This document shows positions 25,142 through 34,265 of a stretch of 64,000 bases of DNA, piece after piece. A model generated the notes under the pieces. It was not told where the DNA came from and made no database searches. It was given only the letters and a program-made list of their open reading frames with translations. Numbering within the stretch: position 1 is the stretch's first letter; each line of letters begins with the position of its first letter. A program made the position numbers and the translations under genes. This DNA is from CAZKBP01 sp964551015. Lineage in GTDB: Bacteria > Bacteroidota > Bacteroidia > Cytophagales > Microscillaceae. The stretch covers positions 558,001 to 622,000 of the forward strand of contig CAZKBP010000001.1 of assembly GCA_964551015.1 (NCBI GenBank). Reading direction: 5' to 3'.

Positions 25142-28100
25142 CTACAGCTTCCGAATCTTGATGTTTTTGTACCAGACCCGATCATCGTGGTCTTGTAGAG
25201 CGATATGTCCCTTTTTGGCTTTGCCAAAGTCAGGCATTTCCTTGAACTTACTATTGGCGACCATTTGCTTCCAATTGTCTGTCCAAAGTTCGTATTCTAC
25301 CACCCGATGACCATTGAGCCAGTGTTCTACTTTTCCTTTATTGACAATGAGGCGCGCCTGATTCCATTCTCCAGCCGGCTTCACGGTGATATAACGGCAA
25401 GAAATCAGGTCATACAAATCACCGGCTTGGTGCTTAGGAATACGGGCGTCGGGATGCCCAGCATTGTCCAGCACTTGCATTTCCGGCCCCGTGAGGTAGA
25501 CGGCATCATATTTTTTGTCCTCTACTACATTGAAGAAAATACCACTGTTGCCATTTTCAGAAATTTTCCATTCTAAGCTCAGCTCAAAGTTTTGATATTC
25601 TTCATCTGTGATAATATCGCCTCCCTCGGGTACTTGAGGATTGAAAGTCAGTGTTCCATTTTGTGCAGTCCAGGCCGAAGAAATGGATGCTGCGTTATAG
25701 TTGCGCCAGCCTTGGGTGCTTTCGCCATCAAAGAGGAGCTTCCATCCGGCAGCTTGCTCGGCAGCCGTCAATTCATTGTCCTTGGTTTCCACTTGGGCTT
25801 GCCGTTCAAATCCGGGGCGGTTTTTGGGAATTTGGTTCAAAGTATACCAGCATTCAGTTGACCAAAGTCCTTGACCGCTTTCACTCAGGAAGTGATCTTT
25901 CAGGCGGATATAAACGACATGCTCAGGTTTCATACCTTCCAGTTCCAAGAAAACCTTTTTGCGATCCTCGGCGATATGAACGGATTTAATAGGCAAGGCT
26001 TCCTGATCCATCTTGGGACCGCCGTATTCTTCAGTGGGCAAATACCACCATTGGCTGACCTCGTAGCTTTCGGGAGTGAGGCCCGCTCCAGCCTCGATGG
26101 GCTCGGTAAATTCGATTTCCATGCCGTTAGATTTAGCACGCACGGCTAGCATCTCGAAAGTAGATTTTTCATTAAATTTCAGACGTTGGAGGCCAAACTT
26201 GCCCATTTCTCCATTGACATAGTGCCCCCAGTTGCCCGACACCCCGATACAACCCACGTAGAGCGCACCGTCTGGCCCCCAGGCAAAGCGATTCACTCCC
26301 GCCTCGATGCCTTGGGTGAAGCGGAAGAGTGCTCCTTGATATTCCCCTCCAATTTTTTCTACAAAAATCCTTTTGAGTCCTCCGTTGGTTACTTCGCCGA
26401 CCATCATCTGACCTCGGTAGGGGCCATCTTGGAGCAGGCCGATTTCACTGGGGGAATTTCCAATTTCATCCTGAGGCATCCAAACCACGGGGGGCTTCAT
26501 TTTTAGATCTTTGGTGCCTTCAAAATCTACGGCGCGAGAGCCGAAGAAATCGCCTTCTTCCACGTGTACCACTTTACAGGCTGGCAGCCAATCTCCCTGA
26601 TTATCACAGTTAAAAAGTTCGCCATCTACTCCGATACCATTACCGTTAGGCGTTCTCAGGCCGTGAGCGATGAGTTCGTATGCACCTGTCTCTTTGTTAA
26701 TTTTGATAACTTTACCTCGGTCAGGAATCTGTGGTTGTGCGCTGGCTCCTCCGGGTAAAATCGCCACTGCCAAAGCCCCGTAGAAATGTCCATCTTTATA
26801 TTCTAAGCCAAAGGCAAACTCGTGGAAATTATTAGAAACTCGCCAGCCGTTACAAACGGTTTGGTATTCGTCAATAATTTCGTCATTGTCGTGGTCGATG
26901 AGCTTGGTGAGTTCTTGTTTTTGTAAAACGTAAATTTCATCATCTACTACTTTGAGTCCCAAGGGTTCGGCGAGTCCGGTGGCAATGCGTTTGGTTTTGA
27001 TCTGGCTAGGATCACCTGTTTCCACATTTTCCAACAAATAGACCGCCCCCAGCGAATCCCAGGTACTGATAACCAAGCGGCCATCGGATAAAAAGTCCAT
27101 CCCTCCTACTCTCGGCTCAAATCCATCGGGTCGGGCTTGGCTGAGGTCAAAGCTGGGATGTACTCCGGCCAAGGGAAGTTTATCTCCGGGGATTTTTGGC
27201 CCCGTGTAAGTGAGCACCGCTTTTTCGGTTTGCGATTCGAGGTCACCATTGTCGTAAGTCAGAAATTCGGACGGAATGATATCAAATTGATCGGCTCCGA
27301 ATGGTTTCCAGCGTAGCACGCCGTACCACTTGTCGCCATTTTCGCCCGGATCGGAGTGAGAACGGAAGTATTCAAATTTGAAAGGATAAATTCCTGCTTT
27401 TAGCTCGATCTCAGCGTCAGGACTAGCAACCCATCCGCCTTCGTGTACTCCATCAAAATCAATCAAGACACGGCCATCTAAGGTGAAGCGGGAGCCGCCG
27501 TTGCTGTTGCGAGTGCGGAAGACATAATTGTTGGTTCTTTCTATTTTCAGGTAGCCCGTGGTTACGGCTAAGAAACGATCTCGCATAGGATTGACCAGAG
27601 AAGTATTGATGACTGTCATTCCGTGTTGTTTGGAAACCACGGGTAGCTGGTCTGCCTCGATCTCGGGGATGCGATTTAGTGGCTCAAAATATTGATACAC
27701 ATTGACCACAACTCCCTTGGCTTCGTCAGAGGCGGCCTCGATTTCGCCTTCTTCTTTGTCTAGTGAAAGTACGTAGCGGGCAATTTTGGAGGCTTGGTCA
27801 TAAGGCATATCAGGGTGCGCATTCATGACGGTTTCGCCCCAAACGCCAGAACCTCCTTGAATGATTTTATTGGCTAAATATTCTACATTGCTGAGGTTGC
27901 TTTCGTATTTCTCGGCGATGGTGGTAAAAGAAGGACCGATGGTTTTTTCCACCACGTTGTGGCAAGAATTACAATCACTCCCCTCGATCAATTGGGTAGG
28001 GCTCATATCCGCCACGGCCACGGTTTGCGTTTCTTCTTGGAGGGCTTCGGGATAGAAAAATGCGCGGAAAGTAGTTTGCCCGTTGGATTTGAGCTTCAAG

Positions 28101-28768
28101 AGACCTTCTAACTTCATGACTTTGGTACCCAAGATGGCTTCGGAAGATTCTTTTTCTACCATTAATTCTCCGCCGGTTACCGAATAGCTTTTTTCGGAAA
28201 GAATAGACCCTAAATTAGTCTTGAGGCCAATGGTGACGCCGTCTGGCACATCCGAAGTGATAAAGACTCGCTCTAGGCCGGGGCGATCTGATTCTTGCCG
28301 GATAAACTCTGGAGTTTCTTCAATTTTGACCACCTGTTTACCTACTTTCAACTCATATTTCAGCTTTACTTGGTGGCGATAAAATTCGTGCCCTTTGTAT
28401 TGAATCTTAGCAGGAGTTGTTTTTCCGTCTTTGATAATGACCCAAGGTTGGTCAAATGAGCTTACAAAATAATCTCCTCCTTCGGAGTTGGGCTGAGGCC
28501 CGTGGCGCGTGGTATAAACGGCTCCGTCAAAGTTAACGCCGCCTTTCCAAGCTTTATAAATGCTCCCATATTCGGTACTGTAAGCCACCCAGAGGTCTTC
28601 TTGGAGAGCCATGGTGACCATTCGGGGCTTTTCGTCCAGAACAGAACGGAAAACCCAAGGCATGTTGTCTCGCTCGAAGGCAGTTTCGTTTTTATTTTCG
28701 CTACAGGCAAAACTTAGCAAGGCGAGTAGCATTACTAAGCCTATTTTGGTGAAATTCTTTGTTTCCAT
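25142..28768 (-). CDS. Multidomain lipoprotein: cytochrome c, PA14-like, sorbosone-dehydrogenase-like propeller, 3-keto-glycoside hydrolase (DUF1080)
   Basis: 1208 residues with a lipobox at LLSFACSEN (Cys22). Residues 40-255 form a beta-rich region of unknown type. A class I cytochrome c follows (haem site CNSCH 266-270, candidate axial Met near 321, to about 345). Residues 385-500 look like a PA14 carbohydrate-binding fold (YVFRTRNSNGGSRFTLDGR). A six-bladed propeller at 530-870 resembles L-sorbosone/PQQ-type glucose dehydrogenases. The last 200 residues (WKLLFDGESTQGWRNY to the end) are DUF1080, a family that includes 3-keto-glycoside hydrolases. The chain could oxidise a sugar and cleave the product. 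The next gene upstream is a TIM-barrel isomerase. Confidence 0.82.
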   Translation of the reverse strand: METKNFTKIGLVMLLALLSFACSENKNETAFERDNMPWVFRSVLDEKPRMVTMALQEDLWVAYSTEYGSIYKAWKGGVNFDGAVYTTRHGPQPNSEGGDYFVSSFDQPWVIIKDGKTTPAKIQYKGHEFYRHQVKLKYELKVGKQVVKIEETPEFIRQESDRPGLERVFITSDVPDGVTIGLKTNLGSILSEKSYSVTGGELMVEKESSEAILGTKVMKLEGLLKLKSNGQTTFRAFFYPEALQEETQTVAVADMSPTQLIEGSDCNSCHNVVEKTIGPSFTTIAEKYESNLSNVEYLANKIIQGGSGVWGETVMNAHPDMPYDQASKIARYVLSLDKEEGEIEAASDEAKGVVVNVYQYFEPLNRIPEIEADQLPVVSKQHGMTVINTSLVNPMRDRFLAVTTGYLKIERTNNYVFRTRNSNGGSRFTLDGRVLIDFDGVHEGGWVASPDAEIELKAGIYPFKFEYFRSHSDPGENGDKWYGVLRWKPFGADQFDIIPSEFLTYDNGDLESQTEKAVLTYTGPKIPGDKLPLAGVHPSFDLSQARPDGFEPRVGGMDFLSDGRLVISTWDSLGAVYLLENVETGDPSQIKTKRIATGLAEPLGLKVVDDEIYVLQKQELTKLIDHDNDEIIDEYQTVCNGWRVSNNFHEFAFGLEYKDGHFYGALAVAILPGGASAQPQIPDRGKVIKINKETGAYELIAHGLRTPNGNGIGVDGELFNCDNQGDWLPACKVVHVEEGDFFGSRAVDFEGTKDLKMKPPVVWMPQDEIGNSPSEIGLLQDGPYRGQMMVGEVTNGGLKRIFVEKIGGEYQGALFRFTQGIEAGVNRFAWGPDGALYVGCIGVSGNWGHYVNGEMGKFGLQRLKFNEKSTFEMLAVRAKSNGMEIEFTEPIEAGAGLTPESYEVSQWWYLPTEEYGGPKMDQEALPIKSVHIAEDRKKVFLELEGMKPEHVVYIRLKDHFLSESGQGLWSTECWYTLNQIPKNRPGFERQAQVETKDNELTAAEQAAGWKLLFDGESTQGWRNYNAASISSAWTAQNGTLTFNPQVPEGGDIITDEEYQNFELSLEWKISENGNSGIFFNVVEDKKYDAVYLTGPEMQVLDNAGHPDARIPKHQAGDLYDLISCRYITVKPAGEWNQARLIVNKGKVEHWLNGHRVVEYELWTDNWKQMVANSKFKEMPDFGKAKKGHIALQDHDDRVWYKNIKIRKL

Positions 28769-29036
28769 AAAGTGCTTTTATTTTTTGAGCTTTCGGTTGT
28801 GAGGTAGCTATCAGGAAGATTTTGACTTTCTCTCCGATTCATCTCACAATTATTACTTGCGAAAATACAATTTTAAGTGTGTTTTTTGATAAAAGTAATA
28901 TTTTTTAAACTGATTCTAATTATGAGCAGATGGCCGTGAGGGAACTTGAAAGCAGGTAATCACCAAGAGGGCAATTACTTTGAAGTAAGTGCGATACATC
29001 ATTTGAGGTAAATTTGAAGAATGAAACGAGAAATTT

Positions 29037-29930
29037 TTAGTTTAGCTTTTTGAGATATTCAAGACTCTGGCGAGTGGTAGCCAAGGGGTCGGGAGAATGA
29101 TCTTGCTCCACGAAGCATCGCGCTACCCCACTTTTTTTGGCGGCCTTGAGAATCGCCGCGATAGCTAGCGAGCCTTGTCCCAATGCTTGGAAATTGGCGG
29201 GTTTGATCTCGCCTTCATCAAAGGTTTGGATCGTATCGGCGGCCTTATCTTTTAAATGTAGAAGCTTGACCCTCCCTTTCATTTCTTTGATGTATTTGGC
29301 AGGATTCAGGCCAGCTACACTTAGCCAAAATACATCCAGCTCGAATTTTACCAAGTCAGGCTCCAATTCTTTTTTCAATAAATCCATCGGAATTGTCCCC
29401 TCGATAGAGCCAAACTCGAAAGAATGATTGTGATAACAGAGTTGTATCCCTGCTTTTTGGCAGGCTTCTCCCGCTTGGTTTAGCTGATCGGCCAATACTC
29501 TGAATTGATCTAAAGTTGCCCTTTTTTCACGACTTAAATAGGGAAATACGAGATAATCAATGCCGAAGCGATGAGCTTGTTCAATTAACAAAGAGATGTT
29601 ATCCAACTGATCTGCGGGGATATGAGTACTGGATATTTTTAAACCCTCAACCTTGGCGATAGGGTCTAACTTGGCTAAATCTACTCCACTGAAGGCTTCT
29701 AATTCTTGGTAGCCCATGTCAGCGATGGCTTTGATTGTATCCTCGAAGTTTTCTTTCAGTTGATTACGAAAGGTATAGAGCTGAATCCCGATGTTTGCTA
29801 AGTATGGGGTATCTTCGGGTCTTGCCCGAGCCGAAACATAAGGGGATAAAGGCAGACTAGCTCCGGTCAGGGCGATAAAATGCAAAAATTTTCTGCGTGT
29901 CATTTGATGTATCATAGAAGCTTCATTCAT
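29037..29930 (-). CDS. Tat-exported sugar isomerase/epimerase-like TIM barrel
   Basis: 297 residues. A twin-arginine signal MTRRKFLHFIALTGA begins at residue 10 and ends near SARA; ATGs at 29915 and 29903 are alternative starts. The mature part is an AP-endonuclease-2/xylose-isomerase-like TIM barrel: GIQLYTFRNQLK, GYQELEAF, CYHNHSFEF, VKFELDVFWLSVAG, LLHLKDKA and a terminal CFVEQDHS carry the expected metal-binding Glu, His and Asp positions. Proteins of this kind accompany DUF1080 proteins and Gfo/Idh oxidoreductases in periplasmic glycoside oxidation. It is 268 bases from the four-domain lipoprotein and on the same strand, so the two may act in one pathway. Confidence 0.82.
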   Translation of the reverse strand: MNEASMIHQMTRRKFLHFIALTGASLPLSPYVSARARPEDTPYLANIGIQLYTFRNQLKENFEDTIKAIADMGYQELEAFSGVDLAKLDPIAKVEGLKISSTHIPADQLDNISLLIEQAHRFGIDYLVFPYLSREKRATLDQFRVLADQLNQAGEACQKAGIQLCYHNHSFEFGSIEGTIPMDLLKKELEPDLVKFELDVFWLSVAGLNPAKYIKEMKGRVKLLHLKDKAADTIQTFDEGEIKPANFQALGQGSLAIAAILKAAKKSGVARCFVEQDHSPDPLATTRQSLEYLKKLN

Positions 29931-29998
29931 TAATCCAGCTAAAATTACATCAAATCACAGATAAATTAAAATAATAAGTAAAAGAACTTGGGCCGTCT

Positions 29999-30105
29999 CT
30001 AAGAAGCAAATTGAATCAGGGTTGGTTTTCCCGAAATGGACGGAATGACCCACTGGCCGCCTAGTTGTTGAGCCAAATTATTCAAGAATTTATCTTTCTG
30101 GCTAA
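29999..30105 (-). pseudogene. Detached C-terminal remnant of a HATPase domain (decayed HisKA_2 kinase)
   Basis: A frame one step out from the neighbouring gene reads ...KDKFLNNLAQQLGG followed by QWVIPSISGKPTLIQFAS and a TAG at 29999-30001. Aligned without gaps, its AQQLGG...IPSISG...F matches the AINLEG...ISSKSG...F end of the intact kinase encoded at 39488-41140, the last strand pair of a HATPase. The intervening ATP-binding core is absent, which points to an internal deletion plus frameshift in an old HisKA_2 kinase gene. Confidence 0.5.
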
Positions 30106-30585
30106 TTACTTTTGGTGACAAGTACCATCTTTGGCCTGCGTCTCTGAGCAGCGAGATTGCCAATTTAGAAAATTGCCTAGGGTTTGTAAGTTACGCTCAG
30201 CCTCCTGATGTATTTCCTGCCAAAGTTGTGCTTCCTGCTGTTTGGCTGTCTCGATGGCTTCTTGCGTATGTAGAATTTGTAATTGATGATCTAAGATTTT
30301 TTGGCGTTGCTGTAGCAGTTGCTTCTGATACGAAGCAACCGTCTTTTTCTGCCTTGAGGAAAGATACCAAACGTAAAATAAGGGATGTAAAATGATCAAA
30401 GTAGCCAATGTCAGTAAAAACCCCCAGTCCATCCAAGCGAGTTCTTGCCAGGCATTCACCGATGGTAAGTGTATCCAGCCAATCACACCAGATTCTAGGG
30501 TATGCCACTGATAAGCTGGTGTAGCCAAGGCGTTAGCCATCTTTGAGGGCAGTACACTCACGCAATACATTACAAAAAAGTCCAT
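30106..30585 (-). CDS. Membrane protein with degraded HisKA_2 dimerisation segment (truncated kinase)
   Basis: 159 residues from ATG 30585; ATG 30540 is another start. A hydrophobic segment lies at about 50-75 (GFLLTLATLIILHPLFYVWY), then a Gln-rich coiled coil to about 125. The end, EIHQEAERNLQTLGNFLN and WQSR, matches the HisKA_2 box of the intact kinase in this window (EVHHRVKNNLQNINSILD, LQSD), with the phosphoacceptor His replaced by Gln. The frame then stops after about 15 unrelated residues. It is probably the 5' part of a decayed kinase gene, with the 3' remnant at 29999-30105. It may still make a small membrane protein. Confidence 0.5.
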   Translation of the reverse strand: MDFFVMYCVSVLPSKMANALATPAYQWHTLESGVIGWIHLPSVNAWQELAWMDWGFLLTLATLIILHPLFYVWYLSSRQKKTVASYQKQLLQQRQKILDHQLQILHTQEAIETAKQQEAQLWQEIHQEAERNLQTLGNFLNWQSRCSETQAKDGTCHQK

Positions 30586-30868
30586 GAAAAAAATGATTTA
30601 CTGGTTGTATGCCGTGGGCAAACAGGGCTTAGGGCTTTTGACCAGAATACAAGATTGCATCAAGATCAGGTGCTTATCTATAGATGATTTATTGAAAGCA
30701 AATTTAGGGCTCAGCGAGCAGCTCCACAAAAGAAAGTTACGAACTACCTTTTTTTGCTACGAACAACAAGAAATCGAGGAAAAGTATAATGCTAACGGCG
30801 AATTTTACGCTGAAAACGACGTGGAGGTTCGGAGGGAGATGGATTACCGCCTCGCCGAATATTTTTGA
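30584..30868 (+). CDS. Doubtful hypothetical protein (94 aa)
   Basis: 94 residues, mixed charged composition, no recognised motif apart from a Tyr/Glu-rich end. Its ATG shares the four bases CATG with the start of the truncated kinase on the other strand, and its 3' end overlaps the small membrane protein gene at 30792-30932. Only one of the overlapping frames is likely to be used, and the minus-strand ones read more like proteins. Kept at low confidence. Confidence 0.25.
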   Translation: MKKMIYWLYAVGKQGLGLLTRIQDCIKIRCLSIDDLLKANLGLSEQLHKRKLRTTFFCYEQQEIEEKYNANGEFYAENDVEVRREMDYRLAEYF

Positions 30869-30932
30869 TAATTTTACTCAAAATGGCTATCACGGGGATG
30901 GCACTGATGATCAGTATCCAGAAATAAAGCAT
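30792..30932 (-). CDS. Small single-pass membrane protein (46 aa)
   Basis: From ATG 30932 the minus strand encodes MLYFWILIISAIPVIAILSK, then IIKNIRRGGNPSPSEPPRRF and QRKIRR, stop at 30792. A transmembrane helix followed by a basic Arg/Pro tail is a common shape for small Bacteroidota membrane proteins. The start is five bases after the stop of the four-helix membrane protein gene (30937-31722), as in an operon. No function can be assigned. Confidence 0.5.
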   Translation of the reverse strand: MLYFWILIISAIPVIAILSKIIKNIRRGGNPSPSEPPRRFQRKIRR

Positions 30933-30936
30933 TTCA

Positions 30937-31722
30937 TCAGACTTTTTTAATAAAACGGATAATTTCTACTAAATTATCAATGAATTTGCCGTCCTCACTG
31001 AGCTGCGCCACGGCGTGTCGGGTTTCCTTCATAATGCGCTCGTGATCCTGAGCGTTATTCTGCTGGAAGTTTTCTAGTTCTTGTCGGGTACTACGAATCA
31101 AATGGGTGTTTTCTTCCAGACGAAATTCGGTGCGACGTAGCCAAGAATCTTCCTTCTCTGTGTCCATTCTGATTTCTATATCTTCCATTCTCAGCTTTAG
31201 ATCTTCCAGTGAATTCAATAATTTGGCTAAATCATCACGGGGGTAGGTGATTTCTTGGCGAATATTGGCCAAACGTGCGGAAATATACTCATAAGCACGA
31301 ATGGCGGGGCGAAGCAAGGTCAGCAGTAAGGCCGCTCCTGCTCCAAAATAACCCACAACACTGATATCTGCCCAGGCAATCCAATAGAGTAAAATGGCCG
31401 AAACAAAATGCAAGACCAGGGCTCCTGTCAAGGACCAACGCCTGACTTGCTTGACATAAGGCAATTGACTGGCATCAAACTCAATTTGTTTTTGTAAAGA
31501 CAGGGAAGCCTCATTGAGTACTTCCCTTGCCTCGAAATAAATATCCCAAGGAACCGTCACGATGGTCATCAACCAAGCAAAGGTTCCGATACCGATCAGC
31601 CAGTCAATCAAAGCTCCCGTTTCCAGAGAAAGCAATTTCATGATGCCAAAAACGAGTAAGACCAGAAAAATAACCCCAGCCGCGAAGTTATATACCCAAT
31701 AAGAGCTTGATTTAGAGGACAT
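30937..31722 (-). CDS. Membrane protein with C-terminal coiled coil, unknown function
   Basis: 261 residues. Four hydrophobic helices are visible: about 10-32 and 38-60, and about 97-115 and 118-140. Charged loops with EAREVLNEASLSLQKQI separate the pairs. Residues 165-250 form a strongly charged coiled coil (ARLANIRQEITYPRDDLAKL and onwards). It sits 20 bases downstream of the leucine-rich-repeat gene and five bases upstream of a 46-residue membrane protein, all on the minus strand, so a small operon is likely. No named family recognised. Confidence 0.7.
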   Translation of the reverse strand: MSSKSSSYWVYNFAAGVIFLVLLVFGIMKLLSLETGALIDWLIGIGTFAWLMTIVTVPWDIYFEAREVLNEASLSLQKQIEFDASQLPYVKQVRRWSLTGALVLHFVSAILLYWIAWADISVVGYFGAGAALLLTLLRPAIRAYEYISARLANIRQEITYPRDDLAKLLNSLEDLKLRMEDIEIRMDTEKEDSWLRRTEFRLEENTHLIRSTRQELENFQQNNAQDHERIMKETRHAVAQLSEDGKFIDNLVEIIRFIKKV

Positions 31723-31742
31723 GACGATTCAGTATTAATCAG

Positions 31743-32858
31743 TTAAAAAGTAACGTTGGTATCGAAGCCCATTTTATTTTTGATTTGGTTAATCTGCTCG
31801 GGGCTAAAACGATTTCCTTCCAGACGAAGCACCTTCAGTTTAGACAAGCGGGTAATATCACTCGGCAATGAAGTCAATTGATTATTACGCAGGTCTAACT
31901 CTTCCAAATTATTCAATTGCAAAACCATACTGGGTAGGCTAGTAAACTTATTTTCGGCAATATTCAGACTTTTCAAACGATTCAAACTCCCCAATTGCGC
32001 GGGAAGATTACTCAATTGATTTCTTTGTAAATTCAGTGCTTCCAGATTAGTCAGACTGCTGAGATCGGCACTCAGTTCTTTTAAGCCGTTTTGCTTGAGG
32101 TTAAGTGCTTTTAATTTCCTCATACTTAAAACCGTGACAGGAATTTCACCCAAGCGATTTACTTCCAAGCTCAGCGTATGTAGGTTCTTTAGATTAACGA
32201 TCTCGGCAGGTAGTTGGCGGAGCATATTACCCCCTAAGTGCAGTTCTTCTAATTCGGTCAAATTACCGATTTCGGTAGGAAGAGTTCCTTTTTTGGTCAA
32301 ACCTAAATTCAGGCTGAGATTGAGATACTTAAGTTTGGGTAGCTGACCAATTACTCCGGGTACTTCTTCAAATTTATTATTTTGTAAATCTAAAACCTCT
32401 AGATATTTCAGTTGTCCAATTTCAGGAGGGAGCTGGCTTAGGTTATTATCTCTGAGATCTAAAATTTGTAAATGGTCAAAGCCCCCAATTCTCGCGTCCA
32501 AATTGATCAATTGGGAGGCTCCCATGTAAAGTGCTTGTAAGTTGGTCAGCTTTTCCAAATCCTTGGGTAGCTCAGAACAGCAGCTTTGGGGAAAATCCAT
32601 CACGAAGACACTATCAGCATTGGGCAAAGCCGCCTCTACACTGTAGTAAACAGGTTGACGCTCTAATTCTTCTTGGCTAAGTGGCTTGCGAATGCGGGCT
32701 AAGGTATCAGCACTGGCTACGGGATTGCTTGGATTCTCTTCGTTGAGATTAGTATTTTCGGTATTTTCAGCTTCCTCTCTTTTATTCTTATTTTTCTGTG
32801 CAAAAAGCAGGGAAGAACTGAGGCAGAGACAAAGCAGGACAAACAAAAGATTTCTCAT
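31743..32858 (-). CDS. Secreted leucine-rich repeat protein
   Basis: 371 residues from ATG 32858, chosen because MRNLLFVLLCLCLSSSLLFA is a clean signal peptide; a TTG at 32891 would put 11 residues before it. After an Asn/Glu-rich linker, about ten 22-24-residue LRRs of the L-x-x-L-x-L-x-x-N-x-L-x-x-LP form run from about residue 110 to the end (for example LQILDLRDNNLSQLPPEIGQ, LEELDLRNNQLTSLPSDI). These make a binding surface; the ligand is unknown. No sorting domain or lipobox is seen. It lies in a likely operon with the membrane-protein genes downstream. Confidence 0.85.
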   Translation of the reverse strand: MRNLLFVLLCLCLSSSLLFAQKNKNKREEAENTENTNLNEENPSNPVASADTLARIRKPLSQEELERQPVYYSVEAALPNADSVFVMDFPQSCCSELPKDLEKLTNLQALYMGASQLINLDARIGGFDHLQILDLRDNNLSQLPPEIGQLKYLEVLDLQNNKFEEVPGVIGQLPKLKYLNLSLNLGLTKKGTLPTEIGNLTELEELHLGGNMLRQLPAEIVNLKNLHTLSLEVNRLGEIPVTVLSMRKLKALNLKQNGLKELSADLSSLTNLEALNLQRNQLSNLPAQLGSLNRLKSLNIAENKFTSLPSMVLQLNNLEELDLRNNQLTSLPSDITRLSKLKVLRLEGNRFSPEQINQIKNKMGFDTNVTF

Positions 32859-33024
32859 ACTAGAAAGTTTAGATTTTTTTGGATGATTCAAACAATGGAT
32901 TTAACCTGTAAGGTAGCCAAGAGAATTCGTTTTGATAACGTCTGGAAGGGCTTTCATGTTACTTTTCAAAAAAAGATTCCCTCTTTTTGCGTGCAAGCTT
33001 TTTTTCAATTTTCTACAACAAAAA

Positions 33025-34047
33025 TCAATCAAAAAGCCCTTGCGGACGGTCAGGCGTCATGCCCAGATGTTGATAAGCCTTTTCGGTGGCTTCTCGTCCA
33101 CGGGGAGTTCTTTTGATAAATCCCTCTTTGATCAGGAAGGGTTCGTAGACTTCCTCGATGGTTTCTGCTTCTTCTCCACAGGCGGTGGCAATGGTAGAAA
33201 TTCCTACGGGGCCGCCTTTGAATTTACCAATGATCGTGGTCAGGATACGATTATCCATATCATCTAGGCCGTATTGATCTACCTCTAAAGCGTCTAGTGC
33301 GAAGCGGGCGATTTCCAGCGTGATCTTCCCTTCGCCTTTGACCTGAGCAAAATCACGGGTACGACGCAGTAAGTTGTTGGCAATCCGAGGGGTTCCTCTA
33401 CTCCTGCCGGCTAGCTCCATGGCTGCTTCCTCCTCGATGGGAGTCTGCAAAATGGCACAAGAGCGTTTGATAATTTTGGCTAACAAAGCCGAATCATAGT
33501 ATTCCAAGCGTGCTTTGATGCCGAAGCGCGCTCGCAAAGGAGAAGTCAAAAGCCCCGCACGGGTAGTTGCACCAATGAGGGTAAAGGGATTCAGGCTAAT
33601 CTGGATAGAACGCGCATTGGGGCCAGAGTCTAGTACAATGTCAATCTTATAATCTTCCATGGCTGAGTAAAGGTATTCCTCCACGATGGGGTTGAGCCGA
33701 TGGATTTCATCAATAAAGAGCACATCGTTGTCTTCTAGATTGGTGAGCATGCCCGCCAGATCGCTAGGCTTGTCCAGCACGGGGCCGGAGGTCGTTTTGA
33801 TATCGGTTTGCAACTCCTGCGCGATGATATTGGAGAGGGTAGTTTTACCCAAACCAGGCGGCCCGTGTAAAAGCACATGGTCAAGGGCTTCCCCTCTCTG
33901 GCGAGCCGCTTGCACGAAAATTTTCAAATTTTCTACAATTCGGTCTTGACCACTAAAATCATCAAAGCTCAGGGGGCGCAGGGCTTTTTCCAAGGCATTT
34001 TCGGCTTCGGACAGATGATCTTTATCTCCTTTTAAGTACTCTTTCAT
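33025..34047 (-). CDS. ruvB: Holliday junction branch-migration helicase RuvB
   Basis: 340 residues, standard length. AAA+ core with N-terminal ALRPLSFDDFSGQDRIVENL, Walker A LLHGPPGLGKTTLS (about 60), Walker B VLFIDEIHRLN (about 108), sensor 1 LIGATTRAGLLTSPLRARFG with the arginine finger region, and the winged-helix end IEEVYEPFLIKEGFIKRTPRGR. It drives Holliday junction migration with RuvA and RuvC, which are not in this window. It stands alone between the LRR gene and apbE. Confidence 0.97.
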   Translation of the reverse strand: MKEYLKGDKDHLSEAENALEKALRPLSFDDFSGQDRIVENLKIFVQAARQRGEALDHVLLHGPPGLGKTTLSNIIAQELQTDIKTTSGPVLDKPSDLAGMLTNLEDNDVLFIDEIHRLNPIVEEYLYSAMEDYKIDIVLDSGPNARSIQISLNPFTLIGATTRAGLLTSPLRARFGIKARLEYYDSALLAKIIKRSCAILQTPIEEEAAMELAGRSRGTPRIANNLLRRTRDFAQVKGEGKITLEIARFALDALEVDQYGLDDMDNRILTTIIGKFKGGPVGISTIATACGEEAETIEEVYEPFLIKEGFIKRTPRGREATEKAYQHLGMTPDRPQGLFD

Positions 34048-34265
34048 AGATCAGTGAGTGGTCATCAGTAAACGGGTGTCAGTCTAATTGGCAATCTGAA
34101 ATTTAGATACTAAGATTAAAAATAAGAATTTTCGAACACATTTCCTTACCAAAGGTTAATTTTACAAGCAAATGAGCAAAAGTTTTAGGGAAAAATGTCT
34201 TATAAACTTTTCAAAGTAATTTCCCTGTATAGATAAGCATATAACAGACAACTCATAACAACTCT

